Both the position numbers and the translations under genes were made by a program. From the NCBI RefSeq assembly GCF_033118175.1, contig NC_083695.1:31203607-31267606 (forward strand): a DNA stretch of 64,000 nt, given 5' to 3'. Numbering within the stretch: the first letter of the stretch is position 1; the number at the start of each line of letters is the position of its first letter. The stretch comes from Dama dama (taxonomy: Eukaryota > Chordata > Mammalia > Artiodactyla > Cervidae). Positions 35,067 to 47,394 of this stretch are shown piece after piece. The notes under the pieces are model-generated. The model ran no database searches, was not told the origin of the DNA, and was given only the letters and a program-made list of their open reading frames with translations.

Positions 35067-35424
35067 CTTGTCGCAGAAGTGCATGGGCCGTGTTCTTTTC
35101 TGAACTCATAACATTATAAGCCAAGTTGTAGCTTCCACTGGTGAGTCATAAACTGATGCTCCACAGGCCAAATCTGATATACAGATGTACTGTCTATAAA
35201 TATACAGATGTATATATCATAAGACTTTTACAGGTTTTGAATATTTTGTCCAAATTTAAAAATCCAGATATTTTCCCTACAAAGTCTGACCTCTGGCGTC
35301 TTTTGAAAACCAGACCTAAGGGTGCCTGGGGCTGAGGTCTGTGCTCTCCAGTTACCTGTCTGGCCTCTACTGTGGCCACTTTGGTTTGTGTTAGTTTGTC
35401 CTACACAGGATTCCCCAGAGTGTG

Positions 35425-35828
35425 TTGAATAGTGTCTCCCAAAGATACATGTCCAACCGGGAACTTCAGAATGTGATCTTATTTGAAAAACAGAGTCTGT
35501 GGATGCAATGAGTTAAGGATCTTGAGATCACCCTAAATCCAACGACTGGTGTCTTTATAAGAAGAAAAGAGGACACAGAGACCGTCATGTGGAAATAGAT
35601 CCTGGAGTGATGTGTCTACAAGTTGGGGAGTGCCAAAGATAGCTGGCAACCACCAGAAGTCAGGAGAGAGGCATGGAAATGCATCTCCCTCACAGCCTCC
35701 AGAAGTAACAACCCCACTGATGTAACTTCAGAGTTTTGGCCTCCAGAATTATGGGAGAATAAATCTCTGTTGCTTAAAGCTACCCAGTTTGTGGTAATTT
35801 GTTACAGTGGTCCTAGTAAACTAATCTA
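35425..35828 (+). mobile_element. MLT1-type MaLR LTR
   Basis: CTTCAGAATGTGATCTTATT, GGTGTCTTTATAAGAAGAAA, GGCCTCCAGAATTATGGGAG-AATAAAT and CCTAGTAAACTAATCTA at the end match MLT1A-like LTRs. Confidence 0.8.
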
Positions 35829-35884
35829 CAGTACCCAAGCGGTCCTCACCTCTTTACAACAACCCCCGAACAGGCCTCTGCTCT

Positions 35885-36127
35885 AAAGTCTATAGGATGG
35901 ACTTCCTCGGTGGCCCAGTGGCTAAGACGCTGTACCCCCAATGCAGGAGGTCTGGGTTCAATCCCTGGTCAGGGAACTAGATCTCTTATGCTGCAACTAA
36001 GAGTTCACATGCCACAGGTAAAAAAAAAAAAAAAAAAAAAAGAACCTGTATGCCGCAACTGAGATCTGGTGCAGCCACATAAATACATATTGATCTATCG
36101 ATAAGATAGATAAATAAAGACTACAGG
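35885..36127 (+). mobile_element. CHR-type tRNA-Glu SINE with TSD and internal A-run
   Basis: AAAGTCTATAGG (35885-35896) and AAAGACTACAGG (36116-36127) flank ATGGACTTCCTCGGTGGCCC ... AATAAA. An A-run of about 22 nt interrupts the body at 36020-36041. Confidence 0.9.
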
Positions 36128-37859
36128 GACAAGGAACTTACTACCTCCCACTTGTGTGATGAAGTAATTGTGATGGACTAATTGTTGGAAACTCTTCCTG
36201 CTAAACCAATACATAATACAAACTATGTAAAATCATATAGAGTCTATAAAAGTCTATAAAACAACATAAAATCTTTATGGAGTCTATAAAGAGTGAGGGA
36301 AACCACTCTTAAAAAGAAACAAATCCCTACTGGTTATGGGCTCAGGGTTTCATGGAGGAGGCAGCACTTGAATTGGGCCTTAAATGATGGGCATGATCAA
36401 AACAAGCGGAAACAGAGGTGGTGACCTATATTCCAGATGACCCAGCAGTGGATGGCCCAGAAGTAGGAAAGTGTGGGCTATGCATATATAGACTGATTGA
36501 CTGATTTCATTCATTCATTCTAGGAATATTTATTCTCTGAGCAGTGGGCAGTGAGCTTAGTTGGAAGGGAAGTGTGTATCTGGGTGGGGTCAGTAGGTTG
36601 GAATTAAGTGTGAAGTGTCTAAATTTTTAAAAGTCCTGGTCTACCAAGCAAGCTAAGTGAAATATGTGATATTTATCCACATCCCTGGGTTTTTCTTCAG
36701 GCTAAACTACTCTAGTCACCATTTGTATAAAGGATTGTTAGTTTCTTTCCAAGATGCTTGCCTGTGTCCCTTCCCCTGGTCACAGCCCATGTCCTGGCCA
36801 CAAGGGTGGATGTAGGATCCAGGCTGGCCATTCACAGCACCCCCCTCACCTGGCAGCAGTGATGGGTCCAGTCGTCCTTCCCTGTGACTGATGTGTAGAC
36901 TCTGGGAGCAAGCAGCTCGCTCTCTGCTTGAGCCGTCAAGTTCTCTGCCACACGGAGAACATTTCAACAGGAGTCAGAGTGAATGAGGCCAGCAGGTGAA
37001 AAGAAACAGTAAAGGGTTGATGAGAGTTGGGCAGCACCGGGGAGAGCCTTCGGGGCACTGACCTCACAGTTGCCATCACAGAGGCCCTGGTTCCTAGACT
37101 TTATCCTTCACTTCCGAGAACTGCCCCAATATCTTCCTCTTTTATGAGGGCCAGTAAATTATTCCTCTGCCTAGGCAAGTCTGAGTTGAGTTTCTGTTGC
37201 TTGCACCAAAGGGTCCTGGCTGATATGGTCCTGTTTCCACACTCTCCCGTCCCCACTGGCCACGCAGCCAATGAGAGAAAGGAGTGTGGTCCCCATCCAG
37301 GCTGGCCGCCCTCCCTCCAGGTGAGAGAGGTCACCTGAACACTTTCTGATGAGTACTCTGGTGAGTACTTGGTGCTATTAGGGTGACGCTAAAAAAGCAC
37401 AGGCGTGTGACTGCAGGAAAAACCCAAGCACAATGCAAATAAGACAATGAATGAAAGTCTCTCTGTTTTCTACCCCAAAGGACACCCGTTTCCATTCTTA
37501 GAGAGTCATTCCTGTGGGCTAGGGTTTCTTTTGAAATATAAGCTGGGAGGGTAGTTCAGGAGGCAGTAAGGCGGCCAATTTGCCAAAAATTCTATATACC
37601 TGAATACACCAAATTCACTAGATTTTAAAAAATTATAGAAGCTTGTTTAGCTAAATATAATTTTTCAGCACTTTCTATAAAATGTTGACATTTTGGTTTT
37701 CAACATGAAATGATTGTGTTACTTTAGCTTGGCAGCAATTTGCAGAAAGTTTCTATAGGAAAGGGTAAAACTGTTCACGTACCTAAAGAGAAGTCAGTGG
37801 TGATAAACTGCACCATGAGTGATGATTTTTTAAAGGAAGATGTCAGGCTGAACTGAGAC
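36128..37859. other. Intergenic, nothing firm
   Basis: A pure-text scan finds an L2-like scrap at 36490-36560 and an A/T-rich unassigned block at 37540-37800. No gene. Confidence 0.4.
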
Positions 37860-38560
37860 AAGATAATTCATCTAGCCACTCATTTATTTAACATATACAT
37901 ACTGGTTATCTGCCCTGTGCCAGGCCCTGGACTCAAGGAAACACACGTGACAAGACATGATCCACGCCCTCAAGGACCTCCAGAAGAGGGAAAACCCAGG
38001 GAATCAAGGAAATGCAGCCCAGTGATCTTAGGACAGAACATAGGCCAGTGAGGGACAGAAGCAGAATGGAGGTGGGAAGGAGACGCGATGTTTGAGCTGG
38101 GTTTTGAAGACTGTGTAGGAGTTCACCATGTAAAAGAGGAGAATGGAGAAAGTTTTTCAGGCAAGAAGTACAGATTAAACTAAGACTCTGAGGGACAGGA
38201 GGTGGAGAGGAAGAAGACGAAGGGGAGGAACAAAAGGACTGTGGGGGTCAAATCATCAGGCCTCTAAAAAGTCAGTCAAAATGAATCTGACTTTCACTCT
38301 GTGGGTAATAGGGAGTCACTGAGGGTATTATGTAGAGGAAACAAATCCTGCCTCCATGGCAGCTGTGACCAAGATGGACCAAGAGTCCTAGAAAGGAAGG
38401 GGCTGGAAGGCCAGTTTGGAGGCTGCTATAGTTGTCCAAGCAACAGATGAATCAGGCTAAGTTAGAATTTATTCATTCAACATACACTTATCCATCAACA
38501 CCTGATTAGAGACAGGCACAGATCAGATGATCAGTGCTGGGGATTCAGCAGTGCATAGAA
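37860..38560 (+). mobile_element. L2 LINE remnants
   Basis: CTGCCCTGTGCCAGGCCCTG with CACGCCCTCAAGGACCTCCA, and a second start at TTTATTCATTCAACATACAC (38468), are typical L2 3' texts. Confidence 0.5.
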
Positions 38561-39259
38561 GCTGGGTGATCAAAGGGGAAGAAAGCATTCCAGCCACAGA
38601 GAACAGAGTGTGGGGGCCCTAAGGTGGGAAAGATCTGGGTTCTTTTCAGGCAGGGGAGCAAAAACTGTGTGGCTAGAGCCTCAAGACTGGGAGGCTGGGA
38701 GAGGCTAATGCTGAGGCCAGTCTTGCAATGTGCTTCTCATCCACATTTCTCTCTGCCCTTCAAGGACCAGTGTAAATGCCACCTCCACCAGGAAGCCTCC
38801 CCTGAACATGGATTCCGTTCTCCCTCTCAGCTCCCAGCTACTGTTAACAGGAAGACCACTGGAACAGTTTCTGCCCCAGAGTAAGTAATCCGTAAACGTC
38901 TTTTGAATAAATGACTATTAGAAATAGCAGGGGGAAAGAGTGGTGTGAGAGAGATAATTAATGGCGGTGGGTGGTCACAGAAAACTGGGAAAGCTGGTGG
39001 CTTGAGGGGAGCAACGTCAACCTGGGTAATAGTCTGAACAGTGTTTTTCAGACTTCAGGTCATAACAAAATTTAGTGAGCACACAATAAGCTTTTTTTCA
39101 AAAAACTAAAGTAAAAATATAAGAATGCAGAGTGTGGGAAGGGTTGGTATTGCTTCATGAAGGCCTATTCTGATTACACACACACAGCCCAGTGTAAAAT
39201 CTACTTCTTCCTGTGGTCAGGGCAAAAGAGTTCGAGACCCTCGGAATTCAGATGTAGAT
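38561..39259. other. Intergenic, L2 scrap
   Basis: 38700-38900 resembles antisense L2 (TAAATGCCACCTCCACCAGG-AAGCC). Otherwise unassigned. Confidence 0.4.
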
Positions 39260-39504
39260 TTGGCTCTTATATCAGAGGGCTTTCCAGGTGGCGCTAGTGG
39301 GGAAGAACCCACCTACCAATGCAGGAGACATAAATGATGCGGGTTCAATCCCTGGGTCAGGAAGATCCTCTGGAGGAGGAAACGGCAACCCCCTCCAGTA
39401 TTCTTGCCTGAGGACTCCCATGGACGGAGGAGCCTGGCGGGCTACAGTCCATGGGGTCGCAAAGAGCCAGGTACGACTGAAGCAACTTGGCTCTCGTGTC
39501 AGAG
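39260..39504 (+). mobile_element. Bov-tA SINE with TSD
   Basis: TTGGCTCTTATATCAGAG (39260-39277) and TTGGCTCTCGTGTCAGAG (39487-39504), three transitions apart, flank a full head-to-BovA element. The 210-codon minus-strand frame here partly reads this SINE. Confidence 0.95.
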
Positions 39505-42450
39505 ACTAAAAATAACAATGATTTAACAAAATAAACACTTACGTTTCTCTCTACTGGCTGGAATGGTGACTCTGGGCTGCGTGGGGCCCAGGCTGCTTCT
39601 CCCCGTTGTGTCACCTCGGATGGAGCAGCTGTGTCTGTATTCCCAGCAGTGGGAAGAGGCAGAAGGAGTTGGGGGGGGCGGGCAGTATGGCAGCTTCTCC
39701 TGAAGACCACCACCAGGAAGTGGTGTCTGTCACTTCTGCTCATGGGGAGTTGTTGCAAGGGAGGCTGGGAGGTGTGGCCTTTGCCTGGGTAGCTAGGGGC
39801 CCCGCCATAAACAGGGGGTTCTGTAACTCTAGGAGGGGAGCATGGATGTGGGCTCATCCTGCAGCCTCTGCCCCGGCCTGCGTTTGAGGAACTGCTAGGG
39901 ATCCCGTGGGCTTTGGGACCTGTTGTCGTCTGGGCACAGGACCTGCAGGCCAGGCCCTCCTCCTCTGGGGGGGCAAGGCCTCCTCCCATCCTACGCCACG
40001 CCCCACCTAATCTCTCTGGACTCCAAGGCCCTCAGAGCTCCCCACGCTCTTTGGACTCGATGAGGAGTGAAGGAGATGGCCGGGTCAGTGTATTCACAGC
40101 ACAGGGCCTGGTGGGAGCAAGTCCTCTGTGAACCAAGCCATCTGCAAGTGTTTCCCTTCATCCGCTCTTCTCCTCACTTCACTGGAGTGACTGTCACAGT
40201 CCCCAGGGGTCCCAGCTCCCAACCACCTATGTGCACTCTTCATCTCTCACTCAGCCTTGTACGCTTTGTCACCTGTGTCTCTGCCTCACCTCTATAAAGG
40301 GGGACTAATGAGAGGGCTTGTCACAGACAGTTGTGTGACAGTGTCCTCATCCATGTAATGCTCAGATGAAATCATGCACGTGAAGGTTCTGACCTGGCTG
40401 GGCCTCAGGTCAATGTCTGCCCCAGCCACGCGCTAGGGAACTGTGTCAGCGAGGTGACCTCCTCGGGCCCCCTCCCTGCACGTGGCGGTGTGCTCAGGCT
40501 GAAGGGGACAGCACGCCTCTCTCCTCCTGTTCCCTCAACTGTAGGAAGCACCCTGCTCCCGTCTGGCCCCAGCCTCCCGACCTCCACTCGTCACCGACAG
40601 AAGCACTCCATCCTTTGGTCCTTTGAGCCTTCCAAAAGATGGCTCCCGTGGCTCACAGCCCTTCTCCAGCGTTCTTTTTAAAGCACAGTTAATTTTGCTT
40701 TGCAAATGTGTGAGCCCTTGGGGTTAATTAGAGGAGGTGTGGAATGTGAGAGGGAGAGCAAGAAAATTCTGAGCCTGTCAGGACTCCTGCCTTTGCACTC
40801 TGCCACAGACTCACAGAACTGGGTGGTCTAGTCCCAGCCCTTCATCTCACAGCTGGAGAAACTGGAGCTCATGGGGAGGTGCTGACCCACGTTCGGAGAC
40901 CAGACCAGGCAAATCCCAGGTGGCCTCACTTCCATGCTCTTCCCCGGCACTCACGCTCCTGTCCGCGTTTGCCGTGACTTGTTTATGACGACGTGGGTTC
41001 TCTGCGGTAAATACTGCGGCATCACCCGGCAGTGGAGTCGGCCAGGCCAGGTTTACATCATGGATACAGGAGTGAACCAAGGTCACCCCCTGGAGGCCAA
41101 GTTGTTTCCTGCATGAACGGGAGTGGGTGGGTAATAATACCTCTCTCAGGGTTATTGGGAAGATTAAGCAATATAATGCAATAAGCACGTGGGATGCTGA
41201 TGGGACGAGAGAAACACTTGTGTTTTCCTCCTTTCCCTCACCTGTGTTGCTCAAAACTAAATTTTAAAAAAATTATTTTTTAAGTTAGGGGGTGTTTTGT
41301 TGCTGTTGTTTTCTGTTTGGTGTCTTATCTGTGCTTGGTCAAATCTACCCCCTCTCCAAGCTCACTCTACCCAAAAAGGATGAGACCAGCCAAAGGCATG
41401 GGGCCCCCCAGGGCAGGTGGGGGGACGCTGGTTCTCTATGGGTTTACATGTGACTTTTTTTTCTTTTAGATTTGTTCTTAGGTCTGGCTACTCACCTGAA
41501 AGTAGTAAATACACAGTCCTTGTCTCCAGGAGGCTAAACCTGTGGAAAAGCAAGGTACCAGACCAGGGTGGCACCCACAGTGCAGGGAGCGGGTGGGATG
41601 ACGAGGGCTGAGGGACCATGTCCAGGAGGAGCAGTGGCAGTGGGCATCCCAGTCACTCGCTTACTGCCGTCAGCTCTTGGGCCTGCCCGGGGCGATGCTC
41701 TCTGTCCACCACCCTGGGAACCCAGGATGCCAGGCTATGATGACAAGGGATGAATTCTTCCAGAAGCCTGGGCCCTGCCTAGCCTCTGCCTCCCCATTGC
41801 CTGAGCAAATGCTGATCATGAAGTGCAAACACCAACATTTCCCTGCAGCCTGAGGATACTCACACTTCCTAAGGGGTGGACACAGGCACATATGGCAGAC
41901 TACAGGCTCCCCGATGATCCAGTACCCAGGCCCGGCTTGGTGACTGACATTAGACGAAACAATAAAATGGAAGACCTACTGCCAGGGGACTGCTGGACCT
42001 CCTGGCTCCTGCCCGTGAACTGGCCTGCAGACCTCACACTGCCCCCACCCAGAGACAGGGGCCCAGTCCTGGCTCCTCACTGGTTTCTTCCTGCCCTGAC
42101 CTCTTGCACTTCCTGCCCTCACCTAAGGGACATGCCCTGCTCCCATCTGCTTAGTCTCGATGCCACATCTGGCTGCACATCAGCATTATCTAGTGATGGC
42201 CCCAACGCAGAACAATGAAATCAGAACCTCTGTGAGGGGGGGCTTGGGGCCTGGACTCCCTCAGGTGATTCTGATACGAGACCAAGGTTGAGCCACTAGG
42301 TAGCTCCTCCCCATGTAGGGGGCCTAGCTGAAGTCCCATTCCTCCAGGAAGCCTTCCTGGCTTACCCCTGTGCAGGTGACCATCCTCCTCTGGGAGCCTG
42401 GGGGCCATACAAGGAGCAGTTACTGGACACTGATGACAGCCTGCTTTGTG
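39505..42450. other. GC-rich intergenic block without gene
   Basis: Nearly 3 kb poor in interspersed repeats (L2-like text near 42330-42410). Many short frames result from GC content. No splice-supported exon seen. Confidence 0.4.
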
Positions 42451-42454
42451 TGAG

Positions 42455-42600
42455 GTAGTAATTAGGAAGCAGAATCAAGGCTTTGCCTCACACTAGCTGC
42501 ATATCCTTGGTCAGGTTACCAAACTTCTCTGAGACTGTTTCCTCACTGGCAAAATGGGCATTAATAATAGTACCTACTTCATGAGCTGGTATAAGATGTT
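42455..42600 (+). mobile_element. MIR SINE
   Basis: CATATCCTTGGTCAGGTTAC, TTTCCTCACTGGCAAAATGG, typical MIR. Confidence 0.75.
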
Positions 42601-42973
42601 TCCACTGACCAATTCAACCTCAAGGACCCCACACCTCCCCATGGCACCCCTACTCCCAAAACTATAGGTCCCCACAAACCCAGAGAATGAACCAGTTTCC
42701 AAGGATCTCCATCTCCATCTCCAACCTACTTTCTCGCTTCTAGGCAAGTCACATCTATCTTTACACTTCCTTCCAGGAAGACTTCTGAGCCTCCAAGTCT
42801 GACCTTGCCGGTGACAGTGAGAAGTATCAGAGAACAGAAAACCAGCGCACACAGCCTCCCCCACAGGAGATAGCTCCTCTTCCTTAGGATCTATTCCAGC
42901 CAGATGGGCAAAGTCTGCTCTAAGGGCTGGCACAGGGGGCATAGCTAGACATTTATGCAGGGTCTTCACTGCT

Positions 42974-43044
42974 GAGAAAGCACTTCTTTTTTTTTTTTCT
43001 TTTTAGTATATGTGCTGCTAAAGCGAGCACGAGAAAGCACTTCT
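42974..43044 (-). pseudogene. RNU6: U6 snRNA 5' fragment, retroinserted with A-tail and TSD
   Basis: On the minus strand 43001-43030 matches the first 30 nt of U6 snRNA (starting GTGCTCGCTT) with two differences at the CG dinucleotide, which has become TA, the expected CpG decay. It runs straight into an A-rich tail (42988-43000). Identical 14-bp GAGAAAGCACTTCT lies at 42974-42987 and 43031-43044. The other 75 or so nt of U6 are absent. U6 is not normally polyadenylated, so this is LINE-mediated insertion of a 3'-truncated, A-tailed transcript. Confidence 0.92.
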
Positions 43045-43226
43045 ATGTGATTTTTGTGAGATGACTTCTCCACCTCTGCAGATGACTTGACCAAGGTCAT
43101 GGTTAGCAGGTTCTAGGGCTAGAGTTAAGAGTATTAAGAAATTAGGAACAATAGAAATATTAAAAAATAGAGAAATGATTAAATTCATTAGAGCACATCC
43201 ATAGTGTGGAATACTATGCAAGTACT

Positions 43227-43477
43227 AAAGTCATGTTGGGGTGGGGGAGAGGGATAAATTAGGAGTTTGAGATTAAAATATACATACTACCATAAATAAA
43301 ATAGATAATTAACAAGGATCTATGTATAGCACAGGGAACTACATTCAATAACCTTTAATGGAAAAGAATCTAAAAAAGAATATATATATTCTTTACTGAA
43401 TCACTTTGCTGTATATCTGAAAATAACCAACATTGTAAATCAACTATATTTCAATAAAAGTTTTTAAAAAGTCATGT
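43227..43477 (+). mobile_element. L1 3' end with TSD, inside an older L1
   Basis: CTGAATCACTTTGCTGTATA, AACATTGTAAATCAACTATA and TTCAATAAAAG are a classic L1 3' end. AAAGTCATGT at 43227-43236 and 43468-43477 is the duplication. The flanks (GTGGAATACTATGCAAGTAC) are themselves ancient L1. Confidence 0.85.
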
Positions 43478-43825
43478 CTTCAAATAATTTTTTAGGAAAA
43501 GGTTCATAATAGGCTGAATTTTAAAAAGCAGAATATAGAGTTTGATCTCTGCTTTGCGATATAGATATACTTATTGGCCTATCTACAAATACATATAGCA
43601 CATATATTTATAATAATACCAAAAATGTTTCTAAGTTGCTTCTGGTCCTCCCTCAGTAAATCGGGCCCCTTCTCACAGCCCCATCCTCATGGAGGTCTAA
43701 CATATGAAATTGAATAAGAGAAGCCTGCTGACCACAAGCCTGAACTCTGGGACCTTGTTTTATGAAAAATGACACCGAGGGAGAGAATAATCAGAGCACT
43801 GCCAGTAGGTGGTGTTTATAAAGTT

Positions 43826-43831
43826 TTTATT
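43826..43831 (-). terminator. SPOCK2: Poly(A) signal AATAAA, likely SPOCK2 end
   Basis: AATAAA on the minus strand in an A/T-rich context, followed about 50 nt on by a GT/T-rich tract. Repeats resume directly to the left (L1 at 43227-43477). I saw no other minus-strand AATAAA between here and the stop codon, though the scan was by eye. Confidence 0.65.
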
Positions 43832-45769
43832 TTCAGTTTTCTTAAAAATAACATTTGATTTCCTTTATGCATGTGTGAAGTGTACTTGCTTTCTTAGGCT
43901 GAGTTAATAGGCAGATAAAGACAACACGAGGCAGGGTCCCCAAGGAGAGGTGGGGGGGAGGGGGTGTGTGAAAGCGAGGGGGGGCACTGGGGAGAGGGAG
44001 AGGGTGGGTGACCCACGGGACGCTTGAGTGCCCATCAATGCACAGACACGGTCTAACACTTTTTCGATTTTTTTTTTAAGACATCTAAAATTACTGAGAG
44101 ATACAGTTTCAGCACTTAAATATACAGACGGAAATCCAAGCACTTGAACACAATTCTTAACTCTAAGCTCAGTTATTGCACATAACACAGTTTAAGTAGG
44201 CTTCAGGCTATAAAGCAATTTGCTCTGCTTGGGACTTCCTTGGATGTCTCCAGTCTCCTTTTGCACCCCCAGTGTCTCTTCCCTTTGACCCCTGCCAGTC
44301 CACAGCCTCATGATGACGCTGGGGGTCAGTGGATTAGCCATTCATTCTCCCCAAGGGCTGAGGGTGAGGCTTTGGTGAAATGGAGGGTCCCCAGGTTGAT
44401 CCCCATGGACCCCCACCCACTCTGGTGAAGCTGAAAGCACATGGAGCTCATGAGAGGTGAGTGGTGGCCTGCCCAGGTGGGGTGGCATGAGGATGGAAGT
44501 GTGACCACTGGCCACATGTGGTCACAGGCCCAGGAGGATAATGGGGTGCAGTCACGCCCCCTCACCCTTTCATTGGCTGTGCTTCCCTCCTCCTCTTTCC
44601 TGAGCTCCCACACCTCCTTCCCCATCGCCCTGAACCCTCTCTGAGTGGTCTCTCAAGGCACATTTGTTTGTTCTGACTCCAACCTGTCCCATTTAGACGT
44701 GACTGTCTCTCCCAGTGCCCAGGGGAAAGGAGACTGGGGTGGCCAAGGGCAGCTCCAGAGTCAGGCCAGAAATTTCTTTGAAAATCTGGTCGAGCTCTTT
44801 TTAACACAGCTCAAATTCCACTGCCTGCCTAAGCCAGGGGAGGGGGGACAGGACAGAGAGAAGACACGGAGAGAGGGATGCAGAAGAGGCTGGGTGGCAG
44901 ACAGCTTGGTCAAGGGCACACATCCAAGGAGTGAGGAAGGACACCCCTGCAACCTTGCTCACAAGGAAACCTGCACCTCGTCCGACAGGAAGTCACCTGA
45001 GGCCTTCAGCCCACTGGGCTCAAGCTGCTTGGTCTAACTTTGGGGGGGGCCTCGGTCCCAGAAAGTGGGGTAAAGCAGCGTAGGGGCTTCAGACAGGGCA
45101 AGGCTGGACCTCTGAGTCCCACCAGGGTCTGGTTCAGCGTCTTTTGCTTTCTTTCTACAACATATTTACAAGGTCATAAAAACGTGCACAGCCGGACGAC
45201 CCAGAGACACAGAGAGGATGCGTGCCCCCAGGAGGGGGCGCCCCTCACCCACGGTGAGAGGAGAGGGGCGCCCCCTCACCCACCCCAGGCTGCCCCAGCA
45301 TCCTCAACAGCTGCGCCCAGGAGATGGTTCCAGAAGTCTGAGCCGGGGCAGAGGGAGGAAAGAGACAGACTCCAATCCTAGTGAGAGCACGAAGTTTCAA
45401 GTAGCTCTGAGAGGGGCTGCGCTGACATATTTCCCTGAACCGAGCAGGGGACCAGAGGGTGGGCTGGGAGGCTGGGAAGGGGGGAGCGGGAGATGGGCAA
45501 GGGGGATCTGGAGCAGCGCGGGACACCTTAACGACCAGAACTGTGCTGGAGAATGAGAAGCGGTTCATGGGGCTAACTGGAGTTTCGTTATTTCCCCTCA
45601 AGGGAGGACCTGGAAGATGGGAATCCCAGGGTGGAACTAAAGAAGCCAGGGAGCCAGGCTGGGAGGCTTGCCCAGGGAACCTCACCACATGGACCCCACA
45701 CCTGCCACCACCCAGCACACAGGGTGCTCCTCTTCACACGCCAGGCCCCCAGGGATGGTCCCTTGGCTC

Positions 45770-45833
45770 ACGCACACACTCACACACACTCACATACACA
45801 CACACACACTCACACACACTCACACACACACAG
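45770..45833 (-). repeat. Imperfect CA/CACT array in SPOCK2 3'UTR
   Basis: Mostly CA units interrupted by CACT, about 64 nt. In the mRNA it reads as UG with GUGA interruptions. Confidence 0.9.
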
Positions 45834-47170
45834 CACTCGCCATACACCAAAGGGCATCAGAGGCCCAAACCCAGGAAAGAAATTCTTTACCAAAGTGTTA
45901 GGAAATTTGTATCAACAGGGAGAACTGGACAGAGTAGGGAAAAAAAAAAAAAAAAAACCCATGGGGTACCTGCTCATCCACCCTGGCTCCCACCTGGTAA
46001 GAAGATTTGGGGAAGCACTGAGACAGGACCTCAGATTCTGGCTACCCCAGGCCCGCCCCCCTGACTTTTCACAACCCTGAACACCTCAGAGAGGCCTTCC
46101 ACTACAGCAGCCCTAGGATCCCTCAGAGGGGAGGGGGGAAAAGCGGGGGAGCTGAGAGGACTGGGGCTGGAAGTGGCCCAGGGGTGCCTCTCTCGGAGGA
46201 GAGACGGGGAAATGTTGTGGTCTCTGAGGGCAGAAGGCTGCAGCTGTCCCCTCCGTCACAGGATGTCAGGGACAATGCCTTTTGTCAGTCTGGATGGGAG
46301 GGAAGCATTTATGGGTCAGGGAGGAGGTGGCACACCCATTGGCAAGACCCAGGCCCTTTATCTGCTGCCTGATCTTCAGGTTCCTGGAGTGGGGACCCCA
46401 GCCAGGGAGATGGGGAGGGTTTGCCCCCCCTACAGGGACAGGGGGAGCCCAGCTGCATAACTACCACCCACTGCCTCCACAGAACAGCACAGACCAGGCC
46501 CCCATGTGAGAGCTGCAGGAAAGGGCATTCCAGGTGGCCCTGTCTCTACTCCTAAGGGCTCTGCCTGGATCTGCAAAGGCAGCTAGCTCCCGCTGGCCCC
46601 TCCCCTCCCGCACATGGGCCCCCCTCACCATCCCAGCAGCCTGGCAAGGCCTTCTCCTCCCCCACCTCTCAGCTTCTGCCCCCAGGTTCTTCTCAGCCTG
46701 GCCTGGGTTAGGAGGAGAGTCCAGCAGAGGGAAAGGGCTCTCTAAGGTGGGTGCCCGACTCACCTCATCTGAGTCTGAGGAGGGGGAATGTCAGAGTCAA
46801 ACTGGCCAGCAGACAGCTCCCTGCCCTCCCTCCCCTCTGCAGCGAGGACTCATCCCACCAGGCCAGGGCCTGACTCCAGAAGGGAGGGGGGACGGGCACA
46901 GGCAGGAGATGCAGGGCTGATTGAGGCAAGGACAGAAAGCCAGGACCAGGAACCCCAGGGTGACAGGGCAGCTTGGATGGGGCTGGGGGGCTGGCAAAGG
47001 GCACAGAATCCATTTTGAATCAATTTTCACCTTGCAGGGTGTGTGTATGTGTGAATGTGCATATTTCAAAACTAACAAATGGAAGAAAACAACTACAGGG
47101 GCCTTAGGGGCCTTTGGGTGACCCTCTGCCAGTAGCAGTGTGGACCAAGGACACATTTGTCAGTGCATGC

Positions 47171-47193
47171 CACACACACACACACACACACAC
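47171..47193 (-). repeat. (CA)n microsatellite in SPOCK2 3'UTR
   Basis: Perfect CA run of about 23 nt lying some 200 nt after the stop codon; UG repeat in the transcript. Likely length-polymorphic. Confidence 0.92.
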
Positions 47194-47394
47194 GCATACA
47201 CAGTCATACATCCTGGCCATACACCCACACAAGTGCCATGCACATTCACACGTCTGGTCCTCCCCATTGGAGTCAGGGTCCTTTAGACTGTATTTCTGGA
47301 TCCATTTGTAATCTGCCTGCTTCTGTCCAGGTCTCTGCTGCCGTGTCCCCCCGGCCGTCAGCACCCTGGCCTGCCCCGGCTCCCCGCGGGCCGT

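Larger units (their letters stand above)
43805..47394 (-). other. SPOCK2: SPOCK2 3'UTR
   Basis: About 3.6 kb from the TAG to the first good poly(A) signal on the minus strand. It is free of SINE and LINE insertions, unlike everything to its left, which suggests constraint. It holds two CA arrays (UG in the mRNA). Many open frames on the other strand, the longest 201 codons at 45459-46064, arise from low-complexity sequence. The right end is certain, the left end inferred. Confidence 0.75.

Noticed and set aside
36020..36041. A-run in the CHR SINE as another tail-only insertion
   Set aside because: No duplication flanks it; more simply an expansion of an existing A-rich spot.
39357..39989. 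210-codon minus-strand frame
   Set aside because: Its end reads antisense through a Bov-tA SINE; the rest is low-complexity GC-rich text.
42974..43044. Functional U6 gene
   Set aside because: Only 30 nt of U6 remain and no upstream pol III promoter elements (PSE, TATA) precede it.
45939..45957. A-run in SPOCK2 3'UTR as an insertion
   Set aside because: No flanking duplication; a plain homopolymer.
45459..46064. 201-codon plus-strand frame with His/Thr-rich repeats
   Set aside because: Antisense to the SPOCK2 3'UTR; the repeats translate the CA array.
45770..47193. CRISPR-like regular repeats
   Set aside because: These are CA microsatellites without spacers, in a mammalian 3'UTR.
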